DNA of 28,634 bases, from the NCBI GenBank assembly GCA_910586585.1, contig CAJUKA010000054.1, forward strand, positions 1-28,634, given 5' to 3'. Position 1 is the first letter of the stretch. Each line of letters starts with the position of its first letter. The stretch is from an uncultured Lachnospiraceae bacterium. Its GTDB lineage: Bacteria > Bacillota > Clostridia > Lachnospirales > Lachnospiraceae. Below, one piece after another: positions 1-6,725 of this stretch. The position numbers were made by a program, and so were the translations under genes. Below the pieces are notes generated by a model, which saw only the letters and a program-made list of their open reading frames with translations, ran no database searches and was not told where the DNA came from.

Positions 1-1447
1 GTGGAAGGCTTACGCCAAAATTATTGTACACACTCATAACAAATCCCGAGCAGTCTGTACCGTTTGTAAGGCTTGATCCGCCGTACACATAAGGATTGCC
101 TACAAACTGTGTCGCATAGTCAATTACTGCTTTGCCCATTGCGCTTCCCTCAGAAGAAGCCGCTGTATTTTGTGCTGCTGTAATAACCGCCTGATTCGAC
201 TCAGATTTCTTTGTTTGTGTTTCTGCTTGTCTCTCAGCTCTTGCTGCTGTCGCCGCCGCCGCTGCCGCACGTGCCTGCTCTCGCTCCTGAGCCTCTTTTG
301 CAAGTCTTGCTTCCTCTTCTTCTCTTGATTCCGCTTGAACAAAATCTGTTCTAAGATTTACATACTCTCTTGAAACGTAGCCGTCGCCTTCTTCAATTGC
401 TATCTTAACCCATCCGTCAAGTTCTTCAACTACTACCAATTCTTCTTCAATTGGTACCAGGCCAAGTACAGAAGATTCTGTGCTCGCTTCCTGACGAACC
501 TTAAGTGTCGTTGTATTTACAATCGCAAATGTTGTGCCGACTTCTTTTGCAAGCGCTTCAGCTTCCTCGCCTACTACACAATATTCACCCTTAACATATC
601 CCGTACAGTTTCCTGATGTAATCTTGTACCAGCCATCTTTTTCTTCGATAAACTCGCCTACAGACTTGTCATAAAGCTTTCCAACGATTTCACCTTCTTC
701 GCTGGGTATGCTTCTGACATTAACATAATTTGTCACTCTTGCAATCACAAGTCCTGAGAAATCCTGAGCATCTTCCTGTGTTTCCGTCTCAATTTCTGTT
801 TCTTGTGCTGTCTCTGTTTCTACTACTACTTTATCATAAGTCTCTATTGCAGAAAAACCTGCGCTTGTATTAAAATCATCCTCTGTCTCAGAAGTACTTT
901 CTGTTTCTTCTGCACCTTCGGTTTCTGACTCGCTAGTGGTTTCTTCTACGCTTTCTGTTTCCCTAGCGGCGCTTGTTTCTTCTGTGCCTTCGGTTTCCGT
1001 CTCGCTGTTTGTTCCCTGTGCAGTCTCTGTCTCTTTTGTCTCGCTTGACTCTTCAACTGGAGCGTCTGTTGTAGTTTCTTCCGTATTCTGTTGCGTAGTT
1101 ATTTCTTTCTGCTCCGCAGCTTCTTCTATATTCTCTTCTGTATTTGTTGCAACATCGTTCTCATTTTGTTCTGGATTGTCCACAATCGTTTCTGATTGCG
1201 CTGCTCTCTCAGATGCAAGTACAATATTAGGCTGCAAGCCTGATGCACTTTCAAGATAAGCTATGTTTTCAACTACTTCTACCTGAAGATCCTGTATTGT
1301 ACTGCACTCATCCAACACAACTGCAACACCTGCCGCAGGTACGTTTGATGAATTATTAATCTTTGCTTCAAGCGATGATTGATATCCTGTTAACGAAAGG
1401 GTTCCGGCTATCGCACAAGCAGCAACCTTTATGCCGTACTTCTTCAT
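1..1447 (-). CDS. Secreted NlpC/P60 cell-wall hydrolase with two SH3 domains (3' end outside window)
   Basis: Probable peptidoglycan endopeptidase of the NlpC/P60 family acting outside the cell. The reading frame stays open from an ATG at 1447 to the window edge, about 482 codons, so the C-terminus is missing. The N-terminus (MKKYGIKVAACAIAGTLSLTG) looks like a signal peptide without a lipobox. Residues about 85-228 are a Glu/Thr/Ser-rich low-complexity linker. Two bacterial SH3 domains follow (about 233-292, with VNVRS, and 307-366, with LKVRQEAS). Next comes an Ala/Arg/Glu-rich stretch that is probably helical. The start of the NlpC/P60 domain (about 440 onward) shows YVYGG and TDCSGF with the catalytic Cys near 466. 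The catalytic His lies beyond the window. GGAGG precedes the ATG by 8 bases. Short frames inside this region on both strands are compositional shadows. Confidence 0.93.
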   Translation of the reverse strand, partial: MKKYGIKVAACAIAGTLSLTGYQSSLEAKINNSSNVPAAGVAVVLDECSTIQDLQVEVVENIAYLESASGLQPNIVLASERAAQSETIVDNPEQNENDVATNTEENIEEAAEQKEITTQQNTEETTTDAPVEESSETKETETAQGTNSETETEGTEETSAARETESVEETTSESETEGAEETESTSETEDDFNTSAGFSAIETYDKVVVETETAQETEIETETQEDAQDFSGLVIARVTNYVNVRSIPSEEGEIVGKLYDKSVGEFIEEKDGWYKITSGNCTGYVKGEYCVVGEEAEALAKEVGTTFAIVNTTTLKVRQEASTESSVLGLVPIEEELVVVEELDGWVKIAIEEGDGYVSREYVNLRTDFVQAESREEEEARLAKEAQEREQARAAAAAATAARAERQAETQTKKSESNQAVITAAQNTAASSEGSAMGKAVIDYATQFVGNPYVYGGSSLTNGTDCSGFVMSVYNNFGVSLP

Positions 1448-1511
1448 GATTTAAACCTCCAAATATGGTGTCTCCAATTTCTTCATGCTATGTTTCAATT
1501 CTTTTCTAAAT

Positions 1512-1528
1512 ATTACAAAATTGTTACG
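1512..1528 (-). promoter_or_regulatory. WalR-box-like direct repeat in the NlpC/P60 leader
   Basis: The minus strand reads CGTAAC-N5-TGTAAT, 11 of 12 positions of the TGTWAH-N5-TGTWAH consensus known for WalR (YycF) of Bacillus. It lies just downstream of the -10. WalR controls cell-wall hydrolases in Firmicutes, which fits the gene, but the match is short and the assignment is inference. Confidence 0.3.
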
Positions 1529-1540
1529 CTCATGAAATAA

Positions 1541-1567
1541 ATTATCACAGATTTACGAAGTTGTCAA
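1541..1567 (-). promoter_or_regulatory. Sigma-A-like promoter of the NlpC/P60 gene
   Basis: On the minus strand a perfect TTGACA (1562-1567) is followed after 15 bases by GATAAT (1541-1546). The spacer is short, but a TG precedes the -10. The predicted leader is about 85 bases. Confidence 0.55.
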
Positions 1568-1796
1568 GTCATGTTTTCGCATGTAAGTGCATTTTTCTTG
1601 TTAAAAATACGGTATAAACGGGGTTATATTTGGTTGATTTTCCTATTAGTTCTTACTTTTTCTTTTATTTTCGGCAAATTCAGCATGGATACAAAAAAAT
1701 TTTCTCCAAATATTAAAAACTTGTTAAATAAAAAGGTTCCGCCTAATCGAGCAAGGCACTCAAAAAGCTGCCCAATCCGCAATTTCCCATGATATA

Positions 1797-1848
1797 AAAA
1801 ATAGTGCAGTCTCGTTATGGATAAACCCAAAACAACTGCACTATTTTT
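1797..1848 (-). terminator. Terminator after trxB
   Basis: A perfect 14-base inverted repeat (1797-1810 with 1835-1848; core ATAGTGCAGT/ACTGCACTAT) lies 18 bases after the trxB stop. Its A/T ends supply U-runs on both strands, so it could work in both directions. The rest of 1448-1866 holds the NlpC/P60 promoter and leader, and no gene I can support. Confidence 0.8.
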
Positions 1849-1866
1849 AACAAAGTTATTATCTTT

Positions 1867-2790
1867 CTACAACATCAGGAAGTTTTGAACAGAGTTGACA
1901 GCGTTTGCTCCATCTGCCACGGCTGTAATAATCTGGCGCATTGGCTTCTTTCTGATGTCCCCTGCTGCAAAAATACCGCTCTGTGAGGTTGCGCATGATT
2001 CGTCAGCCACAATATAACCTTTTTCATCCATTTCGACAAGCCCTTTGAAGGTATCTGTACTTGGCACAATCCCAACCGCTATAAATACTCCATTTACAGC
2101 AAGCGTACTCTGTTCACCGCTTTTCTTATGATATACTTCTACTGCCTCCACCAAATCTCCGCCGCAGATTTCTTTCACTTCGCTGTCCCAAAGCACCTGC
2201 ACATTATCCAGTGACATTAATTTTTTTTGCAGAATATCTGCGGCCCGAAGTGTATCCCTTCTGTGTATCAGATACACCTTCTCACAAATTGCCGCAAGAA
2301 AAATCGCATCTTCTACTGCAACGTCACCGCCGCCTACTACTGCAACGGTCCTCTTTCTGAAAAAAGCGCCGTCACAAGTCGCACAATATGACACACCCAT
2401 TCCAGAAAATTTTGCTTCTCCCGGCACACCAAGCACAGAATGCGCCGCGCCTGTCGCAAGGATCACTGCTTTTGATTCGAAATCGCCTTCACTGGTATGC
2501 ACAATCTTCTTGTTGTCAGCATTCTCTATCTTCTGCACATCCGCCGTCAGAAACACTGTTCCTAATTTATCTGCATGTTCTCTGAACTTCTCAGAAAGAT
2601 CCCCGCCACTCATTCCTGGCAGCCCTAAATAATTATCCACATCATAGGTATTCAGTACCTGGCCTCCGCTCACCGGGCTTTTGTCAAGCACCGCCGTCTT
2701 AAGCCCTGCCCGCACCGCATATACTGCTGCACCCAGCCCAGCAGGGCCAGAACCTATAATCAATAAATCATAGTTATTTTCTTCTATCAT
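1867..2790 (-). CDS. trxB: Thioredoxin reductase (NADPH)
   Basis: FAD-dependent cytoplasmic enzyme that passes electrons from NADPH to thioredoxin. The 307 residues match the usual length of low-molecular-weight TrxB. It shows the FAD-binding GSGPAG (13-18), the redox-active CATC (Cys136, Cys139), the NAD(P)-binding GGGDVAVE (153-160), an HRR motif after it that suits NADPH, and the C-terminal FAD motif AAGDIR. It is the last gene of a three-gene operon. Its ATG overlaps the TGA of the upstream reductase gene (ATGA), which suggests translational coupling. A strong hairpin terminator follows. The family assignment is secure; the electron acceptor in this organism could be a thioredoxin or a thioredoxin-like protein not in the window. 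Confidence 0.96.
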   Translation of the reverse strand: MIEENNYDLLIIGSGPAGLGAAVYAVRAGLKTAVLDKSPVSGGQVLNTYDVDNYLGLPGMSGGDLSEKFREHADKLGTVFLTADVQKIENADNKKIVHTSEGDFESKAVILATGAAHSVLGVPGEAKFSGMGVSYCATCDGAFFRKRTVAVVGGGDVAVEDAIFLAAICEKVYLIHRRDTLRAADILQKKLMSLDNVQVLWDSEVKEICGGDLVEAVEVYHKKSGEQSTLAVNGVFIAVGIVPSTDTFKGLVEMDEKGYIVADESCATSQSGIFAAGDIRKKPMRQIITAVADGANAVNSVQNFLML

Positions 2791-3518
2791 GTCCAGCCTC
2801 CATCCAATGTTATTATTTGTCCTGTCAAATATTCATTCCCATTACATAAAAGTCCTACCAGTTTGGCAACTTCCTGCGGCTGCCCCAGACGATCCGCCGG
2901 TATTTCCTGCCGCAGCATTTCTATTTCCGCCTTGTCAAAACATTTGTTCATATCCGTTTCAATCACACCGCAAGCAATGGCATTCACCTGAATATTGCTT
3001 GGTCCTAGTTCCTTTGCAAGTGCGCGTGTAAAGGCATTTATCCCTCCTTTTGAAGCAGAGTATGCCACTTCTGTAGATGCGCCGACCGCTCCCCAAACAG
3101 AAGAAATATTGATAATTTTACCCCTGCGCCTTCTGATCATTTCAGGAACCGCACACCGGCAAGTCAAAAAACAAGCGTTCAGGTTGGTGTCAATCACTGT
3201 TTTCCACTCATTGTATGTCATATCTGTCAGAAGCCCAATATACGATATTCCCGCATTATTTACCAAAATATCAAGATAGGGTATCTTCGCAAACATTTTT
3301 GAAACTTCCTCTTCGTTGGATATTGGAAAGGTATAGCATTGGCAGCTGGTTCTATACTGTTCCCAAAGCTTTTGTGCCAAACCAGCCAACAGCTCAGAAT
3401 TTTTGTGGCAGGTAAGGTACAAATCATACCCCAGTGATGCCAATTCCTCTGCGATAGCTCTTCCAATCCCTCTTGATGCTCCTGTTATCAGTGCTTTTTT
3501 TCTGTCAGTGCCAGACAT
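2787..3518 (-). CDS. Short-chain dehydrogenase/reductase, FabG/YmfI-like
   Basis: Classical SDR enzyme of 243 residues. It shows the cofactor-binding TGASRGIG (12-19), NNAG (87-90), the catalytic Ser in NISS (139/140) and YSASK (Tyr153, Lys157), and a C-terminal LTGQIITLDGGWT of the FabG type. No fatty-acid synthesis genes are near, so a housekeeping FabG role is not supported by context. The sequence style (YDLYLTCHKN, the SSVWGAVGAS block) recalls YmfI, the elongation factor P 5-aminopentanone reductase of Firmicutes. That function is a suggestion from memory of the family, not proven here. It is the middle gene of the aldolase-SDR-trxB operon: 30 bases after the aldolase gene, and overlapping trxB by 4 bases. 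The start has AAGGAG 11 bases upstream, a slightly long spacing. Confidence 0.9.
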   Translation of the reverse strand: MSGTDRKKALITGASRGIGRAIAEELASLGYDLYLTCHKNSELLAGLAQKLWEQYRTSCQCYTFPISNEEEVSKMFAKIPYLDILVNNAGISYIGLLTDMTYNEWKTVIDTNLNACFLTCRCAVPEMIRRRRGKIINISSVWGAVGASTEVAYSASKGGINAFTRALAKELGPSNIQVNAIACGVIETDMNKCFDKAEIEMLRQEIPADRLGQPQEVAKLVGLLCNGNEYLTGQIITLDGGWT

Positions 3519-3548
3519 TTCTGCATTGTCTCCTTCTCAATACCGCCA

Positions 3549-4523
3549 CTAATCCTGCGCTACCACTTCCTTGTAAAATTCAGAGTAATCGGTCCGCTTC
3601 TCTTTGGTAAATTGAATTGCTGTTCTTGGATGCTGATTGAGCAGACCTGTCATCATATATTGAAGGTCAAATCCCCATACCACACCATCTTCTTTGAGTT
3701 TGTTCATATATTTTTCTATAAATTGTATTACATAATAATTGTTGTACTTTGGATTGTGCAGAAATCCAAGCAAAAGCTCCATCGCACAGTTGCCAGCGCC
3801 TCTGCCCATACCAGAATATGTCGCATCCAGCCAATCAACGCCGTCTCCCACCGCTTCAATGGTATTGGCGAATGCAAGCTGCTGATTATTGTGTGCATGG
3901 ATTCCCAGCTTCTTGCCATATTTACTTGCAAATTCCAGATACGTATCCGCAATACGTGCAATCTGCTCTGGATACAGCGAACCATAGCTGTCCACAATAT
4001 AAAATACATCTGCGGGCGTTTTTCCTAAAATATCGAGCGCCACTCTCAAATCGCTTTCCTGTCCATTTGATATCGCCATAATATTGCAGCTTACCTCATA
4101 CCCTTTGCGCTTGGCATCCTCTATCATATCTGCCGCCATAGGAATTGTATTCAAATATGTCGCCACACGTACAAGGTCAATGGCGCTGTCAGACCGGTCT
4201 AAAATATCATTTTTATAGTCACATCTGCCGACGTCAGCCATCACTGCAAGCTTGAGATTGGTATTATTATCTCCCACTATGGCTCTGATATCATCATCAT
4301 TACAAAATTTCCACTTTCCAAATTTATTCTCGTCAAACATATCCTTCGATGCTTTATACCCTAGCTCCATATAATCAACGCCAGCTTTGATATTCGCCTC
4401 ATACAATGCTCTTGCAAACTCATCTGTAAAATAAAAATCATTGACCAGTCCCCCGTCCCGCAAGGTAGCATCCACTACCTTAATACTTGAACGATAATCC
4501 ATCAAACTAACAATTTCCTTCAT
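3549..4523 (-). CDS. DRE-TIM aldolase-like enzyme (HMG-CoA lyase/4-hydroxy-2-oxovalerate aldolase superfamily)
   Basis: A 324-residue TIM-barrel enzyme of the DRE-TIM metallolyase superfamily. The signature is DATLRDGG (residues 18-25), with a metal-binding HAHNNQ (His209, His211) and a GMGRGAGN segment near the end of the barrel. These features are shared by 4-hydroxy-2-oxovalerate aldolase and HMG-CoA lyase. The reaction here is unknown, and no partner aldehyde dehydrogenase is adjacent. An in-frame extension upstream to 4658 exists, but it runs through hairpin repeats and has no domain content. I prefer the ATG at 4523 (MKEIVSLMDY), with GGAAAGG 13 bases upstream; an ATG at 4535 is possible. 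It is the first gene of the operon with the SDR and trxB, behind a leader of about 230 bases. Confidence 0.85.
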   Translation of the reverse strand: MKEIVSLMDYRSSIKVVDATLRDGGLVNDFYFTDEFARALYEANIKAGVDYMELGYKASKDMFDENKFGKWKFCNDDDIRAIVGDNNTNLKLAVMADVGRCDYKNDILDRSDSAIDLVRVATYLNTIPMAADMIEDAKRKGYEVSCNIMAISNGQESDLRVALDILGKTPADVFYIVDSYGSLYPEQIARIADTYLEFASKYGKKLGIHAHNNQQLAFANTIEAVGDGVDWLDATYSGMGRGAGNCAMELLLGFLHNPKYNNYYVIQFIEKYMNKLKEDGVVWGFDLQYMMTGLLNQHPRTAIQFTKEKRTDYSEFYKEVVAQD

Positions 4524-4539
4524 ACTAATAACCATGCCT

Positions 4540-4701
4540 TTCCGTAGCCTGCAAATTTGGACCGCAGGCACAAATTTGTGTATGAAAAATTTATTTTTCA
4601 CACTCCTCATATCAGAGCAGCTTTCTGCGCTCAAGGCAGATTTGAGGCTCTGACTCAAATTGCCGATTGAAAAGCCAGTGTTTCAGCATAATTTTTCAAT
4701 C
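4540..4701 (-). repeat. Composite palindromic repeat in the aldolase-operon leader
   Basis: The leader is packed with short inverted repeats. They include CAAATTTG near 4572, a GTGTGAAAAAT/ATTTTTCATAC hairpin near 4578-4604, ATTTGAG-N7-CTCAAAT (4639-4659), and GATTGAAAA (4665-4673) with TTTTCAATC (4693-4701). The block at 4652-4673 recurs at 14643-14664 with 3 mismatches in 22 bases. This suggests a dispersed palindromic (REP-like) element rather than a unique riboswitch. Confidence 0.6.
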
Positions 4702-4756
4702 TAACCTCCACTATCACCAGCCTTTAGCTGAAACCCATTATTTTAATCTTCAAAGT

Positions 4757-4785
4757 ATTTTAACACGTTAAAGTGTAAAAATCAA
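4757..4785 (-). promoter_or_regulatory. Promoter of the aldolase-SDR-trxB operon with an overlapping palindrome
   Basis: On the minus strand TTGATT (4780-4785) is separated by 17 bases from TAAAAT (4757-4762). A perfect 14-base palindrome, TTTAACACGTTAAA (4759-4772), covers most of the -10 and enters the spacer, as a repressor operator would. The regulator is not identifiable from the window. Confidence 0.6.
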
Positions 4786-4821
4786 CTTGTTTTGTTTATT
4801 GCATTACCGACCCAACCAACC

Positions 4822-6258
4822 CTATTTTTTGTGTCCACACAGTTCTTCAATCGTATACACCGTATACCGTAGCGCAGTTGACTCATATTCATACAAAAGC
4901 GCAATCTCTCCGTTTTCAAGCTCGGTCAGGCAGCTATACCAAAAACAACCCTGATTCACAGGATAATGATATTTCCAATTTACCTCTCCTGATTCTTCTA
5001 TCAGTCCGACAGCAATCATTCCATTACTTCTATGATAGGGTTCCGCATTCCCTGCTGGATAACTTGCTAACAGCACAGATTTTCCTTCTATTTGCCGAGA
5101 ATAATTAATGACTGAAACCATACAGTTTCCACAATATGGCAGCAACGCTTCTCTTTGATATGCACTCCAAGTCTTTCCGCCGTCAAAGCTATCCGCATAC
5201 GTAATCTCATATATCATATTTCTTGAATACATCCGTAATCTCTTATCAGGAAGCTCCACCACCTGCGATTCTGATGATTTGATAAAAGAACCATCTTCCC
5301 GGCATCCGGTATCTTTTGCACGTTGTCCCCGCTTCCAGGTCTTTCCTTGATCTTCGGTATAGATGACACTGGCAAATTCTGTTCCCAGATTATTATCATA
5401 AATAGGAAAAATCATGCGCTCTTTTTCCTGATATAAATAGGAATATCCTCTGCCTGGACATACCGCCGTAAATCCCGCACCCTCAATCTGCGCACTGACA
5501 TCCTGCATTTTACTCCAAGTCTTGCCATCGTCTTTGCTGACACGACATACGATATGAAATGCCGGATATGCTTTCATAGGAGAAGCCGCAAAAAATATAT
5601 TCGCATGAATCCGCTTGGAAGTCCTGTTTCCTTCATTGTCAAGTTGTGGTATCAAAACGCGCTCAATAGTGTCCCCTATACGTTGGTACAAATACCATTC
5701 CTCATCCAGCAGGTATGCTTCATGTGGTTTGTCATCTTTTATGCGCAGAACTGGAGAATAACCGTCAGCATCTGCCTCCCCTGCATAATATGGATATGTA
5801 TCTTCATTCAACTCCTGCGTCTCCGCCTGTGTCGAAGTTTCTATTTCTTTGAGTGCCAGACGACCGTTTGGATGCCTTCCGCCATTTTGCTGCCCACACA
5901 CAATCCCATATGCTGCGAATGCTCCCACAAAAGCAGGGCACATATCCGCCAAAAGGTAAAGATTTCCCAGGCGATCCTGCGCTAACAATGGATCAATAAA
6001 TCCTGCGCTGAAAATACATCTGTTAGAGCTGTCTTCTACATCTGCAAAATAATTCACAAATTGTCTTTCCCAACTACGTCCGCCGTCAGACGAACGTGCA
6101 ATTACAGTTTCCAAATTTCCTGCCGAATCCTCTCCATGATTCCATCGTGCATCACAGGCAGCTAGTACAGTTCCTTTTTGTGTTGTCAACATCGCAGGTA
6201 TTCTAAAACGTTCGCTTCCCATACATCCCTTTGGAAAAGGATCTGTTACACTTTTCAT
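4822..6258 (-). CDS. Sialidase (GH33, BNR/Asp-box), no signal peptide
   Basis: Exo-alpha-sialidase that releases sialic acid from host glycans. The 478 residues show FRIP with the first triad Arg (Arg19), the acid/base Asp in CDARW (Asp36), and four Asp boxes: SSDGGRSW (56-63), SKDDGKTW (241-248), TEDQGKTW (301-308) and SFDGGKTW (357-364). Further on are SESQVVEL, MYSR with the second Arg (346), HRSNG with the third Arg (410), and FWYSCL with the nucleophile Tyr441. Residues about 112-235 form an insert between the first two Asp boxes, similar in placement to the inserted domain of NanI/NanH-type sialidases. No signal peptide is seen, so it may act in the cytoplasm on imported oligosaccharides. 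The ATG has AGGAG 10 bases upstream. A relic of a fucosidase gene lies directly upstream, so the gene was probably part of a larger glycan operon. Confidence 0.92.
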   Translation of the reverse strand: MKSVTDPFPKGCMGSERFRIPAMLTTQKGTVLAACDARWNHGEDSAGNLETVIARSSDGGRSWERQFVNYFADVEDSSNRCIFSAGFIDPLLAQDRLGNLYLLADMCPAFVGAFAAYGIVCGQQNGGRHPNGRLALKEIETSTQAETQELNEDTYPYYAGEADADGYSPVLRIKDDKPHEAYLLDEEWYLYQRIGDTIERVLIPQLDNEGNRTSKRIHANIFFAASPMKAYPAFHIVCRVSKDDGKTWSKMQDVSAQIEGAGFTAVCPGRGYSYLYQEKERMIFPIYDNNLGTEFASVIYTEDQGKTWKRGQRAKDTGCREDGSFIKSSESQVVELPDKRLRMYSRNMIYEITYADSFDGGKTWSAYQREALLPYCGNCMVSVINYSRQIEGKSVLLASYPAGNAEPYHRSNGMIAVGLIEESGEVNWKYHYPVNQGCFWYSCLTELENGEIALLYEYESTALRYTVYTIEELCGHKK

Positions 6259-6314
6259 TTTGATTTTCTCCTCTCATTTTCAGGTTAATCGTATTATTCC
6301 GGGCGAAATGCCTG

Positions 6315-6481
6315 TTATCCATAAACCTGAATCTCTTTCAAAAACACTTCTCCACGCGCCGCTGTCACCACGTATTCATTCCAAAATGAATAAAGGCATA
6401 AAATCCCATATCATACCACATAAGCTGTTGTTTTGACGGCGCTACTTTTGCTGCTTCTCTCAAAAATTCATTCATATCCAT
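6315..6481 (-). pseudogene. Relic of an alpha-L-fucosidase-like (GH29) gene: N- and C-terminal ends joined
   Basis: Minus-strand translation from 6481 gives 38 codons (MDMNEFLREAAKVAPSKQQL, then WYDMGFYAFIHFGMNTW) ending in TGA at 6365-6367. The pattern ..PS..QL.W.....FYAFIHFGMNT is the start of the GH29 alpha-L-fucosidase domain. In another frame, running into the same point, VVTAARGEVFLKEIQVYG ends with TAA at 6315-6317. This resembles the extreme C-terminus of such enzymes (carbohydrate-binding, ..RG.V.LKEIQVY). The simplest reading is one internal deletion that removed nearly the whole gene. AAAGGA lies 7 bases before the second ATG (6475), so the old ribosome binding site survives. Sialidase follows 56 bases downstream. 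The GH29 label is by motif recall. Confidence 0.7.
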
Positions 6482-6549
6482 ATCCTTTACATTTTTCTTT
6501 GGTCTTTTGCTTTTCAATATTTTCTTATCTTATCATAAATGATACAAAT

Positions 6550-6572
6550 AATCTATGTTTTATTAATAGATT
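6550..6572. promoter_or_regulatory. Inverted repeat upstream of the GH123-like gene
   Basis: AATCTAT (6550-6556) and ATAGATT (6566-6572) form a perfect 7-base inverted repeat with a 9-base gap. It lies about 50 bases before the -35 of the + strand promoter, between two divergent glycan genes. It could be an operator; low certainty. Confidence 0.25.
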
Positions 6573-6620
6573 TCCTACCTATTCGTAACAGTTCAGCCAT
6601 ACATGAATTCTTCAAAACAT

Positions 6621-6649
6621 TTGACCCGTCTATCTTGTTGTTATATAAT
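6621..6649 (+). promoter_or_regulatory. Sigma-A promoter of the GH123-like gene
   Basis: TTGACC (6621-6626), a 17-base spacer and a perfect TATAAT (6644-6649) lie about 77 bases before the start codon. This is a near-consensus promoter. Confidence 0.8.
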
Positions 6650-6725
6650 AAATTTATAACCATTCAATGATAAAGACCCTTTATTTTTGTCCCTCCAAAT
6701 TTATTTTAAACAGAAAGGAACATAT

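Noticed and set aside
124..342. Arg/Gln-rich minus-strand frame
   Set aside because: Out-of-frame reading of the Ala/Arg/Glu-rich region of the NlpC/P60 gene.
936..1259. Ser/Val-rich + strand frame
   Set aside because: Antisense image of the Glu/Thr-rich linker of the NlpC/P60 protein.
1571..1830. Two short overlapping frames, one on each strand, plus a 15-codon minus-strand peptide frame (MGNCGLGSFLSALLD) starting at 1790
   Set aside because: No ribosome binding site, no recognisable family, and they lie in an A/T-rich gap next to the trxB terminator.
3549..4658. Longer N-terminus for the aldolase-like protein
   Set aside because: The added residues are encoded by hairpin repeats of the leader and precede the conserved domain; the ATG at 4523 is a better start.
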